Below, in pieces: positions 45,358 through 54,687 of a DNA stretch of 64,000 bases. Under the pieces are notes generated by a model. That model saw only the letters and a program-made list of their open reading frames with translations. It was not told the DNA's origin and did not search any database. Location of the stretch: assembly GCF_004761865.1 (NCBI RefSeq), contig NZ_SJDM01000010.1, positions 40,331-104,330 on the forward strand, written 5' to 3'. A program made the position numbers and the translations under genes. The DNA is from Crenalkalicoccus roseus. Lineage in GTDB: Bacteria; Pseudomonadota; Alphaproteobacteria; Acetobacterales; Acetobacteraceae. Every line of letters starts with the position of its first letter. The stretch's first letter is position 1.

Positions 45358-46438
45358 TCGCCTCGCCCCGCGCGCTCGCCGCCATTGCCTCGTTGATCTC
45401 GGTGAAGGGGTAGCGGCGGATCATGCGGTCGAAGGGGAAGCGGCCCTGGCCGTGCAGGGCGATCAGCCGCGGCAGGAACTCGGCCGGGCGGCTCTCGCCC
45501 TCGATCACGCCGCGGATGGTCCAGCCCTGCACCAGCAGCGGCATGGCGGGGAAGGTGTAGGCGGCATCGGCCGGCGCCGCGCCGACGATGGCGCAGACGC
45601 CGCGCGGGGCGAGGCAGGCGGCCGCCTGCGCCGCCACCTCCGGCAGCCCGGTGCACTCCACGCTGCTGCCCGCGCCGCCCTCGCCCAGCAGCTCGCGCAC
45701 CGCGGCGGGGACGTCGTTGGTCGCCTTGGGGTCGAGCAGGTCGGTGGCGCCGAAGGCCCGCGCCATCTCCCGCCGCGCCGGGTTCGGGTCCACCGCCAGG
45801 ATGCGCGCGCAGCCCTGCAGCACGGCGCCGAGGATGGCCGAGAGCCCGACCGTGCCGCAGCCGAACACGGCGATGCTGCTGCCCGCCTCCGGGCGCAGCG
45901 CGTTCATCACCGTCCCCGCCCCGGTCTGCACGCCGCAGCCGAGGGGGGCGTAGGTCTCGAGCGGCGCGTCCGGCGCCACCCGCACCAGGTTGCGCTCGCG
46001 CGCGATGCAGTGGGTGGCGAAGGCGCTCTGGCCGAAGAAGCGCCCGCCCACCTCCACCGCCTCCGCGCGCAGCGGCGTGGTGCCGTCCGGGCGGCGGCAG
46101 CCGAAATTGAACGGGCCGAACTGGTGGCAGTAGAAGGGTGCGGCGGCGCGGCAGGAGGGGCAGCCGCCGCAGCTGTCGTAGCTCAGCAGCACCTTGTCGC
46201 CGGGCCGCACCGTGGCCACGCGGCCGCCGACCTGCTCGACGATGCCGGCCCCCTCGTGGCCGAGCACGGCAGGCAGCGGCACCGGCAGCTCCTGGTCGCG
46301 GCAGACGAGGTCGGTGTGGCAGACGCCGCAGGCGACGACGCGCACCAGCACCTCGTCCTCGCGCGGCGGCTCGATCTCCAGCTCGGCCAGCTCCAGCGGC
46401 GCGCGGGGCGTGCGGGCGATGGCGGCGGTGATGCGCAT
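45335..46438 (-). CDS. Zinc-dependent alcohol dehydrogenase (aryl-alcohol type)
   Basis: 367 residues of the medium-chain dehydrogenase family. Catalytic zinc ligands include Cys40 (CGVCHTD) and His61/Glu62 (GHEGAG). The structural zinc loop has Cys90, Cys93, Cys96 and Cys104. The NAD-binding loop is FGCGTVGLSAILGA. The pattern CGVQTGAGTVMN is of the class III/aryl-alcohol type. I chose the ATG at 46438, after GGGAGGA; the one at 46465 lacks a site. It is convergent with the amidase gene by overlap and 78 bp after moaB. Confidence 0.9.
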   Translation of the reverse strand: MRITAAIARTPRAPLELAELEIEPPREDEVLVRVVACGVCHTDLVCRDQELPVPLPAVLGHEGAGIVEQVGGRVATVRPGDKVLLSYDSCGGCPSCRAAAPFYCHQFGPFNFGCRRPDGTTPLRAEAVEVGGRFFGQSAFATHCIARERNLVRVAPDAPLETYAPLGCGVQTGAGTVMNALRPEAGSSIAVFGCGTVGLSAILGAVLQGCARILAVDPNPARREMARAFGATDLLDPKATNDVPAAVRELLGEGGAGSSVECTGLPEVAAQAAACLAPRGVCAIVGAAPADAAYTFPAMPLLVQGWTIRGVIEGESRPAEFLPRLIALHGQGRFPFDRMIRRYPFTEINEAMAASARGEAIKPVLVM

Positions 46439-46516
46439 GGCCTGATGATCCTCCCGGTGCGGCACTCTGCCACGCCGCGCCCCCGCGGCCGATCACGCCG
46501 GCGGGAGCCGCGCCGT

Positions 46517-47056
46517 CTACGCCGCCTTCAGGTGCTCCCGCAGCCGCGGCATCAGCTCCACCAGGTTGCAGGGGCGGTGGCGGCTGTCGAGCTGGAAGGC
46601 CAGGATGTCGTCCCAGGCGTCCTTGCAGGCGCCGGTGCTGCCCGGCAGCGCGAAGAGGTAGGTGCCCTCCGCCACGCCGCCGAGGGCGCGGCTCTGCATG
46701 GTGGAGGTGCCGATCTTGCGGTAGCTCAGCATGCGGAACAGCTCGCCGAAGCCCTCGATCTCCTTCTCCAGCACCCGCCTGAACGCCTCCGGCGTCACGT
46801 CGCGGCCGGTGATGCCGGTGCCGCCGGTGCTGATCACGCAGTCCACCTCCGCGTCGGCGATCCAGCGGCGCAGCACCGCCTCGATGGCGTCCGCCTCGTC
46901 CTTCACCACCTCCCGCGCCACGCAGCGGTGGCCGGCGGCCTCGATGCGCTCCTGCAGGGTCTGGCCGCTGCGGTCGCTCGCCAGGTCGCGCGTGTCGCTG
47001 ACGGTGAGGACGGCGATGTTGACCGGCAGGAAGGGCAGGGATTCGTCGATCGGCAT
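46517..47056 (-). CDS. moaB: Molybdenum cofactor biosynthesis protein B
   Basis: 179 residues, one MoCF-binding domain. MoaB/Mog proteins adenylylate molybdopterin. Signatures are [19 protein letters not shown], the pterin-binding [16 protein letters not shown] and [18 protein letters not shown]. No other molybdenum-cofactor genes are in the window. It is 27 bp downstream of the lytic transglycosylase gene on the same strand and may be co-transcribed with it. GGAAGGAG precedes the ATG. Confidence 0.94.
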   Translation of the reverse strand: MPIDESLPFLPVNIAVLTVSDTRDLASDRSGQTLQERIEAAGHRCVAREVVKDEADAIEAVLRRWIADAEVDCVISTGGTGITGRDVTPEAFRRVLEKEIEGFGELFRMLSYRKIGTSTMQSRALGGVAEGTYLFALPGSTGACKDAWDDILAFQLDSRHRPCNLVELMPRLREHLKAA

Positions 47057-47083
47057 GGCGGGCGCTCCTTCCGGGATGGCGCC

Positions 47084-48934
47084 CTACTGTAGCGCCCGCG
47101 GGCGCTGGCGCAGCATCGCCGTCACCTCCTCGGCGCCGGCGAGGCGCGGGAAGCTGCCGGCGGCGAGCTGGTCGAGCGAGGGCGCGGGCAGGCCGAGGCG
47201 GGAGGCGTAGATCCAGGAATAGGCCAGCACCTGCCGCACGAAGTGCCGCGTCTCGTCCACCGGGATCGCCTCGATGAACAGGAAGGGGTCGTCGCGGTGC
47301 CCGACTGCGGGCAGCCAGCGGGAGAGGTTCCCCGGCCCGGCGTTGTAGGCGGCGAGCAGCCGGATCAGGTTGCCCTCCACCGCCTCGTGCCGCGCCAGGT
47401 AGAGCAGGTAGCGCTGCCCCAGCTCCAGCGAGAAGGCCGGGTCGTGCAGCCGGTGCATGCCCTCCCCGGCGAGGCTCGGGTCGCGCGCCACGTAGCTCGC
47501 CGTGGCGGGCATGATCTGCATCAGCCCGCGCGCCCCGGCGGGGGAGACCGCCTTCGGGTCGAAATTCGATTCCTGCCTAGCCAGCGCGAAGAGCAGTGCC
47601 GGATCCACGCGGAAGCCGCCCTGCGGGCGCAGCCGCGGCACCGGGAAGCGGGCGAAGTCGCGCGGCCGCCCGTCCCTCGCCTGGGAGGCGGTGGCGAGCT
47701 GCGCGGCGAGCCCGGCCAGCCCCGCCTGCTCCGCCACCGCCAGCATGGCGCGGGCGAGGGGGGGGTTGTTCTGCGCCCGCGCCCAGAGCAGGCGCAGCTC
47801 CGCCTCGGCGCGCGCGGCCTGGCCGATCTGCAGCAGCGCCAGCGCCCGCCAGCCGCCAGCGGTCTCGGCCAGCGCCGCGGCCTCGGCCTCGCCGGCCAGC
47901 TCCCGCTCCCAGGCGAAGTTGCCGGGCAGGCCGAGGGCGCGGCGGGCGACCAGGCCGTGGAAGGTGCGCGGCTCCTGCGCCGCCAGCGTCATCCAGGGCA
48001 CGTACTCGGCCGGGCGGCGGGCACGCACGGCGGCACGCGCGGTCCAGAAGGCGGCGGCGGAGCGCAGCGCCGGGGCGGCGCCCTCGGCGCGCGCGGCACG
48101 CTCGAAATGCAGGAGCGCGGCCTCGTAGCGGCCGATGCCCCAGGCGGCGAGGCCGGCGGTGAAGGCGGCCTGGGCGTTCTCCGGCGCTTCGCGCGAGGCC
48201 TCGGCGGCGATGCGGAACGCCTCCTCGTCGCGGCCGGCGCGGAACAGCCCCATGGCGAGCTCCGCCTTCAGCGCCGCGGCGTAGGCGGGGGTCATGCCGC
48301 GGGTGCGGGCGATCAGCGCCAGGGCGTCCTGCGCCCGCCCCTCCCGCGCCCGCTCGCGCACCGTGCGGTCGAGGGCAGGGTTGCGGACGAAGCGGTGCTG
48401 GGCGGCGCCCTCGCGCTCCTCCGGCGCCGTTCCGGCCTCCTCGGCCAGCGCGTCGGGCAGGGCGGGCGGGGCGGGGAGCGGCGCGCCGCGGGGCAGGGCC
48501 CGCGCCAGGCGCGCGTGCATCGCCGGCGCGTCGGGGTGATCGGCGTATTCGGCGAGCCAGAGATGCAGCGCCTCGGGGCCCGGCTCGGCGCCCGGGCGGG
48601 ACCACCGGTCGGCGAGGACGTGGCCGAGCAGGCGGCGGTCGGTGAGGCGCTCGGTCTCGCGTGCCGCGGCGGCGAGATCGCCGCGCGCCTGCAGGTCGAA
48701 GATGCGGCGCAGGCGCAGCGCCTCCGAGGGCGCCAGCACCGCCGGCAGGCCGGGAACCTCCGTGGCCCCCCGCGCGGCCGGGGCCTGGGGGCGGGGGACG
48801 CTCATGGCGGTCTGGTCGGGGGCCCGCTGCGCCATCGCCGGTGCGGCCGCACCGGCGAGCAGCGCCGCCCCCCAGGCGAGGCCGCCGAGCAGCGGCAGGA
48901 GGGGGCGGAGGGCCATGGGGCCGATCGCTCGCAT
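47084..48934 (-). CDS. slt: Soluble lytic murein transglycosylase (SLT family)
   Basis: 616 residues with an N-terminal signal (hydrophobic core about 10-33, cleavage near AMAQ). A long superhelical domain of TPR-like pairs (about 80-430) precedes the catalytic domain. The catalytic Glu455 is in RQESNFDPKAVSPAGARGLMQIMP, followed by AAYNAGPGNLSRWL. It cleaves peptidoglycan glycan strands to 1,6-anhydro products in the periplasm. GCGAGGGG lies upstream of the ATG at 48934. Confidence 0.94.
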   Translation of the reverse strand: MRAIGPMALRPLLPLLGGLAWGAALLAGAAAPAMAQRAPDQTAMSVPRPQAPAARGATEVPGLPAVLAPSEALRLRRIFDLQARGDLAAAARETERLTDRRLLGHVLADRWSRPGAEPGPEALHLWLAEYADHPDAPAMHARLARALPRGAPLPAPPALPDALAEEAGTAPEEREGAAQHRFVRNPALDRTVRERAREGRAQDALALIARTRGMTPAYAAALKAELAMGLFRAGRDEEAFRIAAEASREAPENAQAAFTAGLAAWGIGRYEAALLHFERAARAEGAAPALRSAAAFWTARAAVRARRPAEYVPWMTLAAQEPRTFHGLVARRALGLPGNFAWERELAGEAEAAALAETAGGWRALALLQIGQAARAEAELRLLWARAQNNPPLARAMLAVAEQAGLAGLAAQLATASQARDGRPRDFARFPVPRLRPQGGFRVDPALLFALARQESNFDPKAVSPAGARGLMQIMPATASYVARDPSLAGEGMHRLHDPAFSLELGQRYLLYLARHEAVEGNLIRLLAAYNAGPGNLSRWLPAVGHRDDPFLFIEAIPVDETRHFVRQVLAYSWIYASRLGLPAPSLDQLAAGSFPRLAGAEEVTAMLRQRPRALQ

Positions 48935-49084
48935 GGCCCCTCGCCGTTAACCTTCCGGGCACCTGTGACGCAACCCGGAAAATGACCGGGCCGTCGGAAA
49001 GAAACATGCGAATCCCTGAACCCGGCGGCGATGCAGGCCGGAGCGGCGGGGATTGTGGCAAGTCCGTGGCGGCCGGGGCGGCGC

Positions 49085-49861
49085 CTAATCCGCGTCCAGG
49101 CTGCGCCGCAGCAGCAGCAGATCGGCCCAGGCATCGCGCTTGGCGGCCGGATTGCGCAGCAGATAGGCCGGATGCAGCGTCGCCAGCGCCGGAATGGCGG
49201 TGCCGTCCGGCAACGTTACTTGGTGCCAACGTCCGCGTAGTCGCGTGATCCCCTCCCGCGCCCCGAGCAGCGCCTTGGCGGCGACGCCGCCGAGCAGCAC
49301 CAGCCGCCGCGGCGCCGCCAGCGCGACGTGGCGCAGCACGAAGGGCAGGAACAGCGCGATCTCCGCGTCGGTCGGCGTGCGGTTGCCGGGCGGGCGGAAG
49401 GGCAGGATGTTGGTGATGTAGAAATTCCGCCCCCGGTCGAGGCCGATGCTCGCCAGCATCCGGTCGAGGAGCTGGCCGGAGGCGCCGACGAAGGGGCGCC
49501 CCAGCCGGTCCTCGTCCGCCCCCGGCGCCTCGCCGATCAGCATCAGCCCGCTCTCCGCCACGCCGTCGGCGAAGACGAGGCTGGTCGCGGTCTCGCGCAG
49601 CGGGCTGCCGCCGAAGGCGGCCATCGCCTCGCGCAGCGCCGCGAGGGTGGCGGCGCCGGCGGCGAGGGCGCCGGCCTCGGCCGCCGCGGGCGGCAGGGCG
49701 ATGCGGCCGGGCGCCGCCGGGCGCGGGGGGCGGGAGGGCTCCGGCGCGGCGGGGGGCGGGCGGGTGCGGTCCGCCGGCGCCTCGAGCAGCGCCTCGTCCG
49801 CGCCCCAGTCGAGCTGCAGCCGCAGCGCGGCCAACAGCGCCCCGCGCGTCCCGCCCTCCAT
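49085..49861 (-). CDS. Family-4-like uracil-DNA glycosylase lacking all cysteines
   Basis: 258 residues. The UDG motifs are intact: [27 protein letters not shown] from 110 and [13 protein letters not shown] from 230. They place it with family 4, which removes uracil from DNA. Family-4 enzymes normally hold a 4Fe-4S cluster through four cysteines, yet this protein has none: the usual Cys position in the [20 protein letters not shown] block is Ser, and the later one in GGVAAKALL is Ala. I chose the ATG at 49861 (GGAG six bases upstream; matches homologue length); ATG 49879 and TTG 49915 are alternatives. It diverges from the ETF-QO gene. Confidence 0.9.
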   Translation of the reverse strand: MEGGTRGALLAALRLQLDWGADEALLEAPADRTRPPPAAPEPSRPPRPAAPGRIALPPAAAEAGALAAGAATLAALREAMAAFGGSPLRETATSLVFADGVAESGLMLIGEAPGADEDRLGRPFVGASGQLLDRMLASIGLDRGRNFYITNILPFRPPGNRTPTDAEIALFLPFVLRHVALAAPRRLVLLGGVAAKALLGAREGITRLRGRWHQVTLPDGTAIPALATLHPAYLLRNPAAKRDAWADLLLLRRSLDAD

Positions 49862-49957
49862 CCCCTGCTCCGCGGCCATGCCAGGGATATCAGACGGGTG
49901 CGGGGTTTCGTGCAACCCGCCCCTCCGCTACACCGGCGGAAACGAGGAGGATCGGGC

Positions 49958-51667
49958 ATGGCCGAGGAGACCGAGCAGCGCGAGGCGATGGAGTTCGACG
50001 TCCTGATCGTGGGCGGCGGGCCGGCCGGCCTCGCGGCGGCGATCCGGCTGAAGCAGCTCATGCCCGAGGTGGCGGTCTGCCTGGTGGAGAAGGGCAGCGA
50101 GATCGGCGCGCACATCCTCTCCGGCGCCGTGCTCGAGCCCCGCGCCCTCGACGAGCTGATCCCGGACTGGCGCGACGACCCGCCGGCGCTGACCACGCCG
50201 GCCAGGGACGACCGGTTCATGTACCTGACGGCGACGCGGGCGATCCGCCTGCCGACGCCGCGGACCATGCACAACGAGGGCAACTACATCGTCTCCCTCG
50301 GCAATGTCTGCCGCTGGCTCGGCGCCAAGGCGGAGGCGCTCGGCGTCGAGATCTATCCGGGCTTCGCGGCGAGCGAGACCATCATCGAGGACGGCCAGGT
50401 GCGCGGCGTGGTCGCCGGCGTGATGGGCATCCGCCGGGACGGCACCAGGGGGCCGAACTACCAGCCGGGGATGGAGCTGCGCGCGCCCTACACGCTGTTC
50501 GCCGAGGGCTGCCGCGGCAGCCTCTCGAAGAAGCTGATGGAGCGCTACAACCTGCGCGAGGGCGTGGCGCCGCAGACCTACGGCCTCGGCATCAAGGAGC
50601 TGTGGGAGATCCCGAAGGAGAGGCACCAGCCCGGCCTGGTGTGGCATTCCGTCGGCTGGCCGCTCACCTCCGACACCTATGGCGGCTCCTGGCTCTACAT
50701 GCTGGGGGAGAACCTGGTCTCGATCGGCTTCGTGGTCGGGCTCGACTATCCGAACCCCTGGCTCTCGCCCTTCGAGGAGTTCCAGCGCTTCAAGACGCAC
50801 CCCGAGGTGCGGAAGATGCTGGAGGGCGGCAAGCGCATCGCCTACGGCGCGCGGGCGCTGAACGAGGGCGGCATCCAGGCCACGCCGAAGCTGGTCTTCC
50901 CGGGCGGGGCGCTGATCGGCGACTGCGCGGGCTTCCTCAACGTGCCGAAGATCAAGGGCACCCACACCTCGATGAAGTCCGGCATGGTGGCGGCCGAGGC
51001 GGTGGCGGAGGCGCTGCGGGGCGGGGCGCGCCCGCCCGTGCTCGAGAGCTACGAGCGCATGATGCGCGAGAGCTGGGTGTGGAAGGAGCTGCACGACGTC
51101 CGCAACATCCGCCCCGCCTTCGCCAAATTCGGCTTCTGGGGCGCGATGGCGTGGTCGGCGGTGGACGCCTACCTGCTGCGCGGCAAGGCGCCCTGGACCT
51201 GGCGCCACCACCAGGACCACGAGACGCTGAAGCCGGCCTCCCAGGCGAGGAAGATCGAGTACCCGAAGCCCGACGGCGTGCTCACCTTCGACCGCCTCTC
51301 CTCGGTGTTCCTCTCCAACACCAACCACGAGGAGGACCAGCCGGTGCATCTGGTGCTGAAGGACCCCTCGCGCTGGAAGGGCACCAACTGGGATCTCTAC
51401 CGCAGCCCGGAGAGCCGCTACTGCCCCGCCGCGGTGTACGAGGCGGTGGGGCCGGAGGCGGAGCGCGAGCTCAAGGGCACTCCGGACGCGCAGGCCGACG
51501 CCGTGCCGGGCGCGACGGCAGAGGCGGGCGACGGCGGCGTGCGCCTCGTCATCAACGCGCAGAACTGCGTGCACTGCAAGACCTGCGACATCAAGGACCC
51601 GCTGCAGAACATCGACTGGCGCACGCCGGAGGGCGGCGGCGGCCCGAACTACATCGGCGGGATGTAG
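49958..51667 (+). CDS. Electron-transfer flavoprotein-ubiquinone oxidoreductase
   Basis: 569 residues. It passes electrons from ETF (acyl-CoA and amino-acid dehydrogenases) to ubiquinone at the inner membrane. The FAD loop is VLIVGGGPAGLAAAIRL; the ubiquinone-binding amphipathic region and GDCAGFLNVPKIKGTHTSMKSG are conserved. The 4Fe-4S ligands are Cys489 (YCPAAVYE), Cys537, Cys540 and Cys543 (CVHCKTCDIKDP). ACGAGGAGG precedes the ATG. The acyl-CoA dehydrogenase at 31600 would be one of its electron sources via ETF, whose genes are not in the window. Confidence 0.97.
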   Translation: MAEETEQREAMEFDVLIVGGGPAGLAAAIRLKQLMPEVAVCLVEKGSEIGAHILSGAVLEPRALDELIPDWRDDPPALTTPARDDRFMYLTATRAIRLPTPRTMHNEGNYIVSLGNVCRWLGAKAEALGVEIYPGFAASETIIEDGQVRGVVAGVMGIRRDGTRGPNYQPGMELRAPYTLFAEGCRGSLSKKLMERYNLREGVAPQTYGLGIKELWEIPKERHQPGLVWHSVGWPLTSDTYGGSWLYMLGENLVSIGFVVGLDYPNPWLSPFEEFQRFKTHPEVRKMLEGGKRIAYGARALNEGGIQATPKLVFPGGALIGDCAGFLNVPKIKGTHTSMKSGMVAAEAVAEALRGGARPPVLESYERMMRESWVWKELHDVRNIRPAFAKFGFWGAMAWSAVDAYLLRGKAPWTWRHHQDHETLKPASQARKIEYPKPDGVLTFDRLSSVFLSNTNHEEDQPVHLVLKDPSRWKGTNWDLYRSPESRYCPAAVYEAVGPEAERELKGTPDAQADAVPGATAEAGDGGVRLVINAQNCVHCKTCDIKDPLQNIDWRTPEGGGGPNYIGGM

Positions 51668-51775
51668 CCGGGGCGGGATGTGGCCGGTCGCGGCTTTGTC
51701 GGTTCCGGCGCCGGCCGCGGATGCTTAGATGCGCGCGGCGCCGGAATCGCGCCGGGTCGATTCGTGGAGGAACAG

Positions 51776-52036
51776 ATGTCGCCAACCCGCATTGCCGTGC
51801 TCGCCCTCGCCGGCCTCGCCACCGCCTCCCTGCCCGCCTGGAGCGCCTCCCCGCCGCGCCAGGACCGGGAATCGGCGGTCATCGAGCGGCTCAACGAGGA
51901 GAGCCTGCGCCGCGCCCGCGCCGGCCAGGACGCGCTGACGCCGGGGCCCGACACCACCCGGGAGCTGAACCGCCGCAGCGAGGACGCCGCCCGGCAGGGC
52001 CAGGAGATGCCCCGCCCGCCCATGCCCTTCCGCTGA
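51776..52036 (+). CDS. Small periplasmic protein, function unknown
   Basis: 86 residues with a Sec signal (about 1-23, cleavage near WSAS). The mature chain is helical and charged (ESAVIERLNEESLRRARAGQD) with a proline-rich end. No family is recognised. GGAGGAA lies six bases before the ATG. It is 108 bp after the ETF-QO gene and may be cotranscribed. Confidence 0.65.
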   Translation: MSPTRIAVLALAGLATASLPAWSASPPRQDRESAVIERLNEESLRRARAGQDALTPGPDTTRELNRRSEDAARQGQEMPRPPMPFR

Positions 52037-52131
52037 GGCGCCAGGGCCGGCCCGTCGGAGCGGCGCCCGCGCGCCCTGACGGGCGGCCCGTGATCCGGGC
52101 GGCGGAGGTCGCCGCCCTTCCGGGGGGATCC

Positions 52132-52821
52132 ATGCCGAGCATCCATGGCGCGGCGCGCGGCCGGACTCCCCGTCGCTCCGGCGGGGAGGCGGCGCGCGAG
52201 GCCCTCCTCGCCGCCGCGCGGGCGCTGGACGCGGCGGGGTTCATGCCGGGCAGGTCCGGCAACCTTTCCCTCCGCACCGCGCGCGGCTTTCTCATCACCC
52301 CCTCCGGCCTGCCCTACGCCGACACCGCGCCGGCCGACCTGGTGGAGCTCGCGCCGGATGGGGCCGTGCTCTCGGGCCATCGCCGTCCCTCCTCGGAATG
52401 GCGCCTGCACGCGGCGATCTATGCGGCGCGGCCAGAGGCGGGGGCGGTAGTGCACACCCACAGCCCCTTCGCCACCGCCCTCTCCTGCGCGCGGCAAGGC
52501 ATTCCGCCGCTGCACTACATGATCGCGCTGGCGGGCGGGGAGGACATACGCTGCTCGGCCTACGCCACCTTCGGCACCGCGGCGCTGGCGGAGGCGGCGG
52601 TGGCGGCGCTGGCGGGGCGGCGGGCGGCGCTGCTCGCCAACCACGGCGTCGTCGCCCTCGGCGCAACGCTGGCCGGCGCCGAGGCGCTCGCCTTCGAGGT
52701 GGAGAACCTGGCGCGCCAATACCTCGCGCTGCGCGCCGCGGGGCTCGCGCCGGTGCTGCTCGGCGCGACCGAGATCGCGGAAGCGCTGGCGCGCTTCGAG
52801 GACTACGCGCGGCCCGGCTGA
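52132..52821 (+). CDS. Class II aldolase/adducin-family protein
   Basis: 229 residues. The zinc-site histidines are in VVHTHSPFATALS and LLANHGVVALG, and PGRSGNLSLR is the phosphate-binding turn. Members are zinc-dependent aldolases or decarboxylases acting on phosphorylated sugars (fuculose-, ribulose- or tetronate-phosphate). The exact reaction is unknown, since no partner kinase is adjacent. The ATG at 52132 has GGGGGG in front. The TPR lipoprotein gene follows after 60 bp. Confidence 0.87.
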   Translation: MPSIHGAARGRTPRRSGGEAAREALLAAARALDAAGFMPGRSGNLSLRTARGFLITPSGLPYADTAPADLVELAPDGAVLSGHRRPSSEWRLHAAIYAARPEAGAVVHTHSPFATALSCARQGIPPLHYMIALAGGEDIRCSAYATFGTAALAEAAVAALAGRRAALLANHGVVALGATLAGAEALAFEVENLARQYLALRAAGLAPVLLGATEIAEALARFEDYARPG

Positions 52822-52881
52822 GCGGTGGAGGCGGCGCGCGGCGCTGGCGCCGCGGGGGGCGGGCTGCTAGCCTTCCCTTCC

Positions 52882-54585
52882 ATGAGAATTCGGGGTTCTC
52901 CCTGGCGGCTTGCGCTTCTCGGGGCCGCTCTGCTCTCCGCCTGCGCCGCCGGCGGCGCCCCGGCGGGGCCTGCGCCGCGCGCCACCGGGGAGCCGGCGCC
53001 CGGCGCGCTCGGCGCCTATCTGGTCGGCCGCTTCGCCGCCTCGGAGGTGGACACCCGCACCGCCGCCGACAGCCTGCTCGCCGCGCTGCGCGCCGACCCG
53101 GCGCAGCCGGAGCTGCTGAACCGCGCCTTCGTCGCGGCGCTGCTCGACGGCCGTGCGGAGGCGCAGCGCCTGGCCCGCCGCCTGCCGGACAACCCGGCGG
53201 CGCGGCTGCTGCTGATCGGCGGCGACGTGCAGGCCGGCCGGTGGGAGCGCGCCGAGCAGAGGCTGCGCACGCTCGAGCGCGGCGGCCCGGCGCAGCTCCT
53301 CCAGCCGGTGCTGCTCGCCTGGGCGCAGTTCGGCCGCGGCCAGCCGGAGCAGGCGCTGGCCACGCTGCGCCCGCTGGTCGAGGCCAACCGGCTGCGCAGC
53401 CTCAACGCCCTGCACGCGGCGCTGATCGCCGAGCTCGCGGGACGGCCGCGCGAGGCCGAGCGCATGGCGCGCCTCGCCATCGCCGAGCAGCCGAGCCCGC
53501 CCTGGCGCCTCGCGCTGCTCGTCGCCGGCGTGCTGCACCGCGCCGGCCACCCCGCCGAGGCGCGGCGCCTGATCGAGCAGGTGGCGGCGGGGGGCGAGGA
53601 TGCGGGACTCGCGGCGGTCGAGGTGCTGCGCCGCAACAAGCTGGCCACGCGCGACGTCACCTCGGCCGCCGAGGGCATGGCGGAGGCCTATGCCGCGCTC
53701 GCCGGCGCGCTGCGCAGCCAGGGCTCGCCCGACTTCTCGCTGGTGCTCGCCCAGCTTGCGCTGCGGCTGCGGCCAGGGCACGCACCCTCCCTCGTGCTCG
53801 TCGCCGACGTGCTGGGCGAGCGGGGCCACGAGGACCAGGCGATGGAGCGCCTGGCCCTGATCGGCCCCGCCGATGCGCTGGCGCCGGTGGCGGCGCTGCG
53901 CCGTGCCGCGCTGCTCGACCGGATCGGCCGCACCGAGGAGGCGGTGGCGGCGCTGCGCGACCTCGCCACCGCCTACCCGGCGCAGCCGCAGCCGGTCACC
54001 CGGTTGGGCGACCTGCTGCGCCGACGCAGCCGCTTCGCCGAGGCGGCCGCCGCCTATGACGAGGCGCTGGCGCGCATCGCCAGCCCGGGTGCGGCCGACT
54101 GGCTGCTGTTCTACGCCCGTGGCATCGCCCATGAACGCTCGGGCGACTGGCCGCGCGCCGAGGCCGACTTCCTGCGCGCGCTCGAACTCTCCCCCGACCA
54201 GCCCTACGTGCTGAACTATCTGGGCTACACCTGGGCCGACAAGGGCAAGAACCTGGAGCGGGCGCGGGCGATGCTGGAGCGCGCGGTGGAGCTGCGCCCG
54301 CAGGACGGCAACATCGCCGACAGCCTGGGCTGGGTGCTGTTCCGCCTGGGCGACCTGCCCGGCGCCATCCGCTGGCTGGAGAAGGCGGTGGAGCTGGAGC
54401 CGCGCAGCAGCGTCATCAACGACCATCTGGGCGACGCCTACTGGGCCGCCGGCCGCCACCGGGAGGCGCGGTTCCAGTGGCGCCGCGCCCTGGCGCTCGA
54501 TCCTGAGCCCGAGGAGGTTCCGAAGATCGAGGCCAAGCTGCGCGACGGCCTGCCCGGCCACTCGGCCAGCCACGCGCAGCGCTAG
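52882..54585 (+). CDS. TPR-repeat lipoprotein
   Basis: 567 residues. The signal ends in the lipobox LLSACAAG, with Cys21 as the lipidation site. The mature protein is a solenoid of about 13-14 TPR-like helical pairs, most regular toward the C-terminus (for example YVLNYLGYTWADKGKNLERA and DSLGWVLFRLGDLPGAIRWL). Such outer-membrane TPR lipoproteins act in envelope assembly or in peptidoglycan or polysaccharide export. It lies upstream of ispE by 102 bp. The TAG stop is followed at once by AGCCGGCTC and a long inverted repeat. Confidence 0.88.
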   Translation: MRIRGSPWRLALLGAALLSACAAGGAPAGPAPRATGEPAPGALGAYLVGRFAASEVDTRTAADSLLAALRADPAQPELLNRAFVAALLDGRAEAQRLARRLPDNPAARLLLIGGDVQAGRWERAEQRLRTLERGGPAQLLQPVLLAWAQFGRGQPEQALATLRPLVEANRLRSLNALHAALIAELAGRPREAERMARLAIAEQPSPPWRLALLVAGVLHRAGHPAEARRLIEQVAAGGEDAGLAAVEVLRRNKLATRDVTSAAEGMAEAYAALAGALRSQGSPDFSLVLAQLALRLRPGHAPSLVLVADVLGERGHEDQAMERLALIGPADALAPVAALRRAALLDRIGRTEEAVAALRDLATAYPAQPQPVTRLGDLLRRRSRFAEAAAAYDEALARIASPGAADWLLFYARGIAHERSGDWPRAEADFLRALELSPDQPYVLNYLGYTWADKGKNLERARAMLERAVELRPQDGNIADSLGWVLFRLGDLPGAIRWLEKAVELEPRSSVINDHLGDAYWAAGRHREARFQWRRALALDPEPEEVPKIEAKLRDGLPGHSASHAQR

Positions 54586-54588
54586 AGC

Positions 54589-54671
54589 CGGCTCCCGCTC
54601 CCCCGGCCCACGCCACATGCGCCAGCGCCCCGAGGCACGCCGTCCAGGCGATCCCGCCCGAGCGGGAGCCG
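54589..54671. repeat. Inverted repeat, 12-bp perfect arms, between TPR lipoprotein and ispE
   Basis: CGGCTCCCGCTC (54589-54600) and GAGCGGGAGCCG (54660-54671) are perfectly complementary with a 59-nt loop. It begins four bases after the TAG stop and ends 17 bases before the ispE ATG, so a folded leader could affect ispE translation. Confidence 0.7.
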
Positions 54672-54687
54672 CTGCAGGCCCCCGCCC

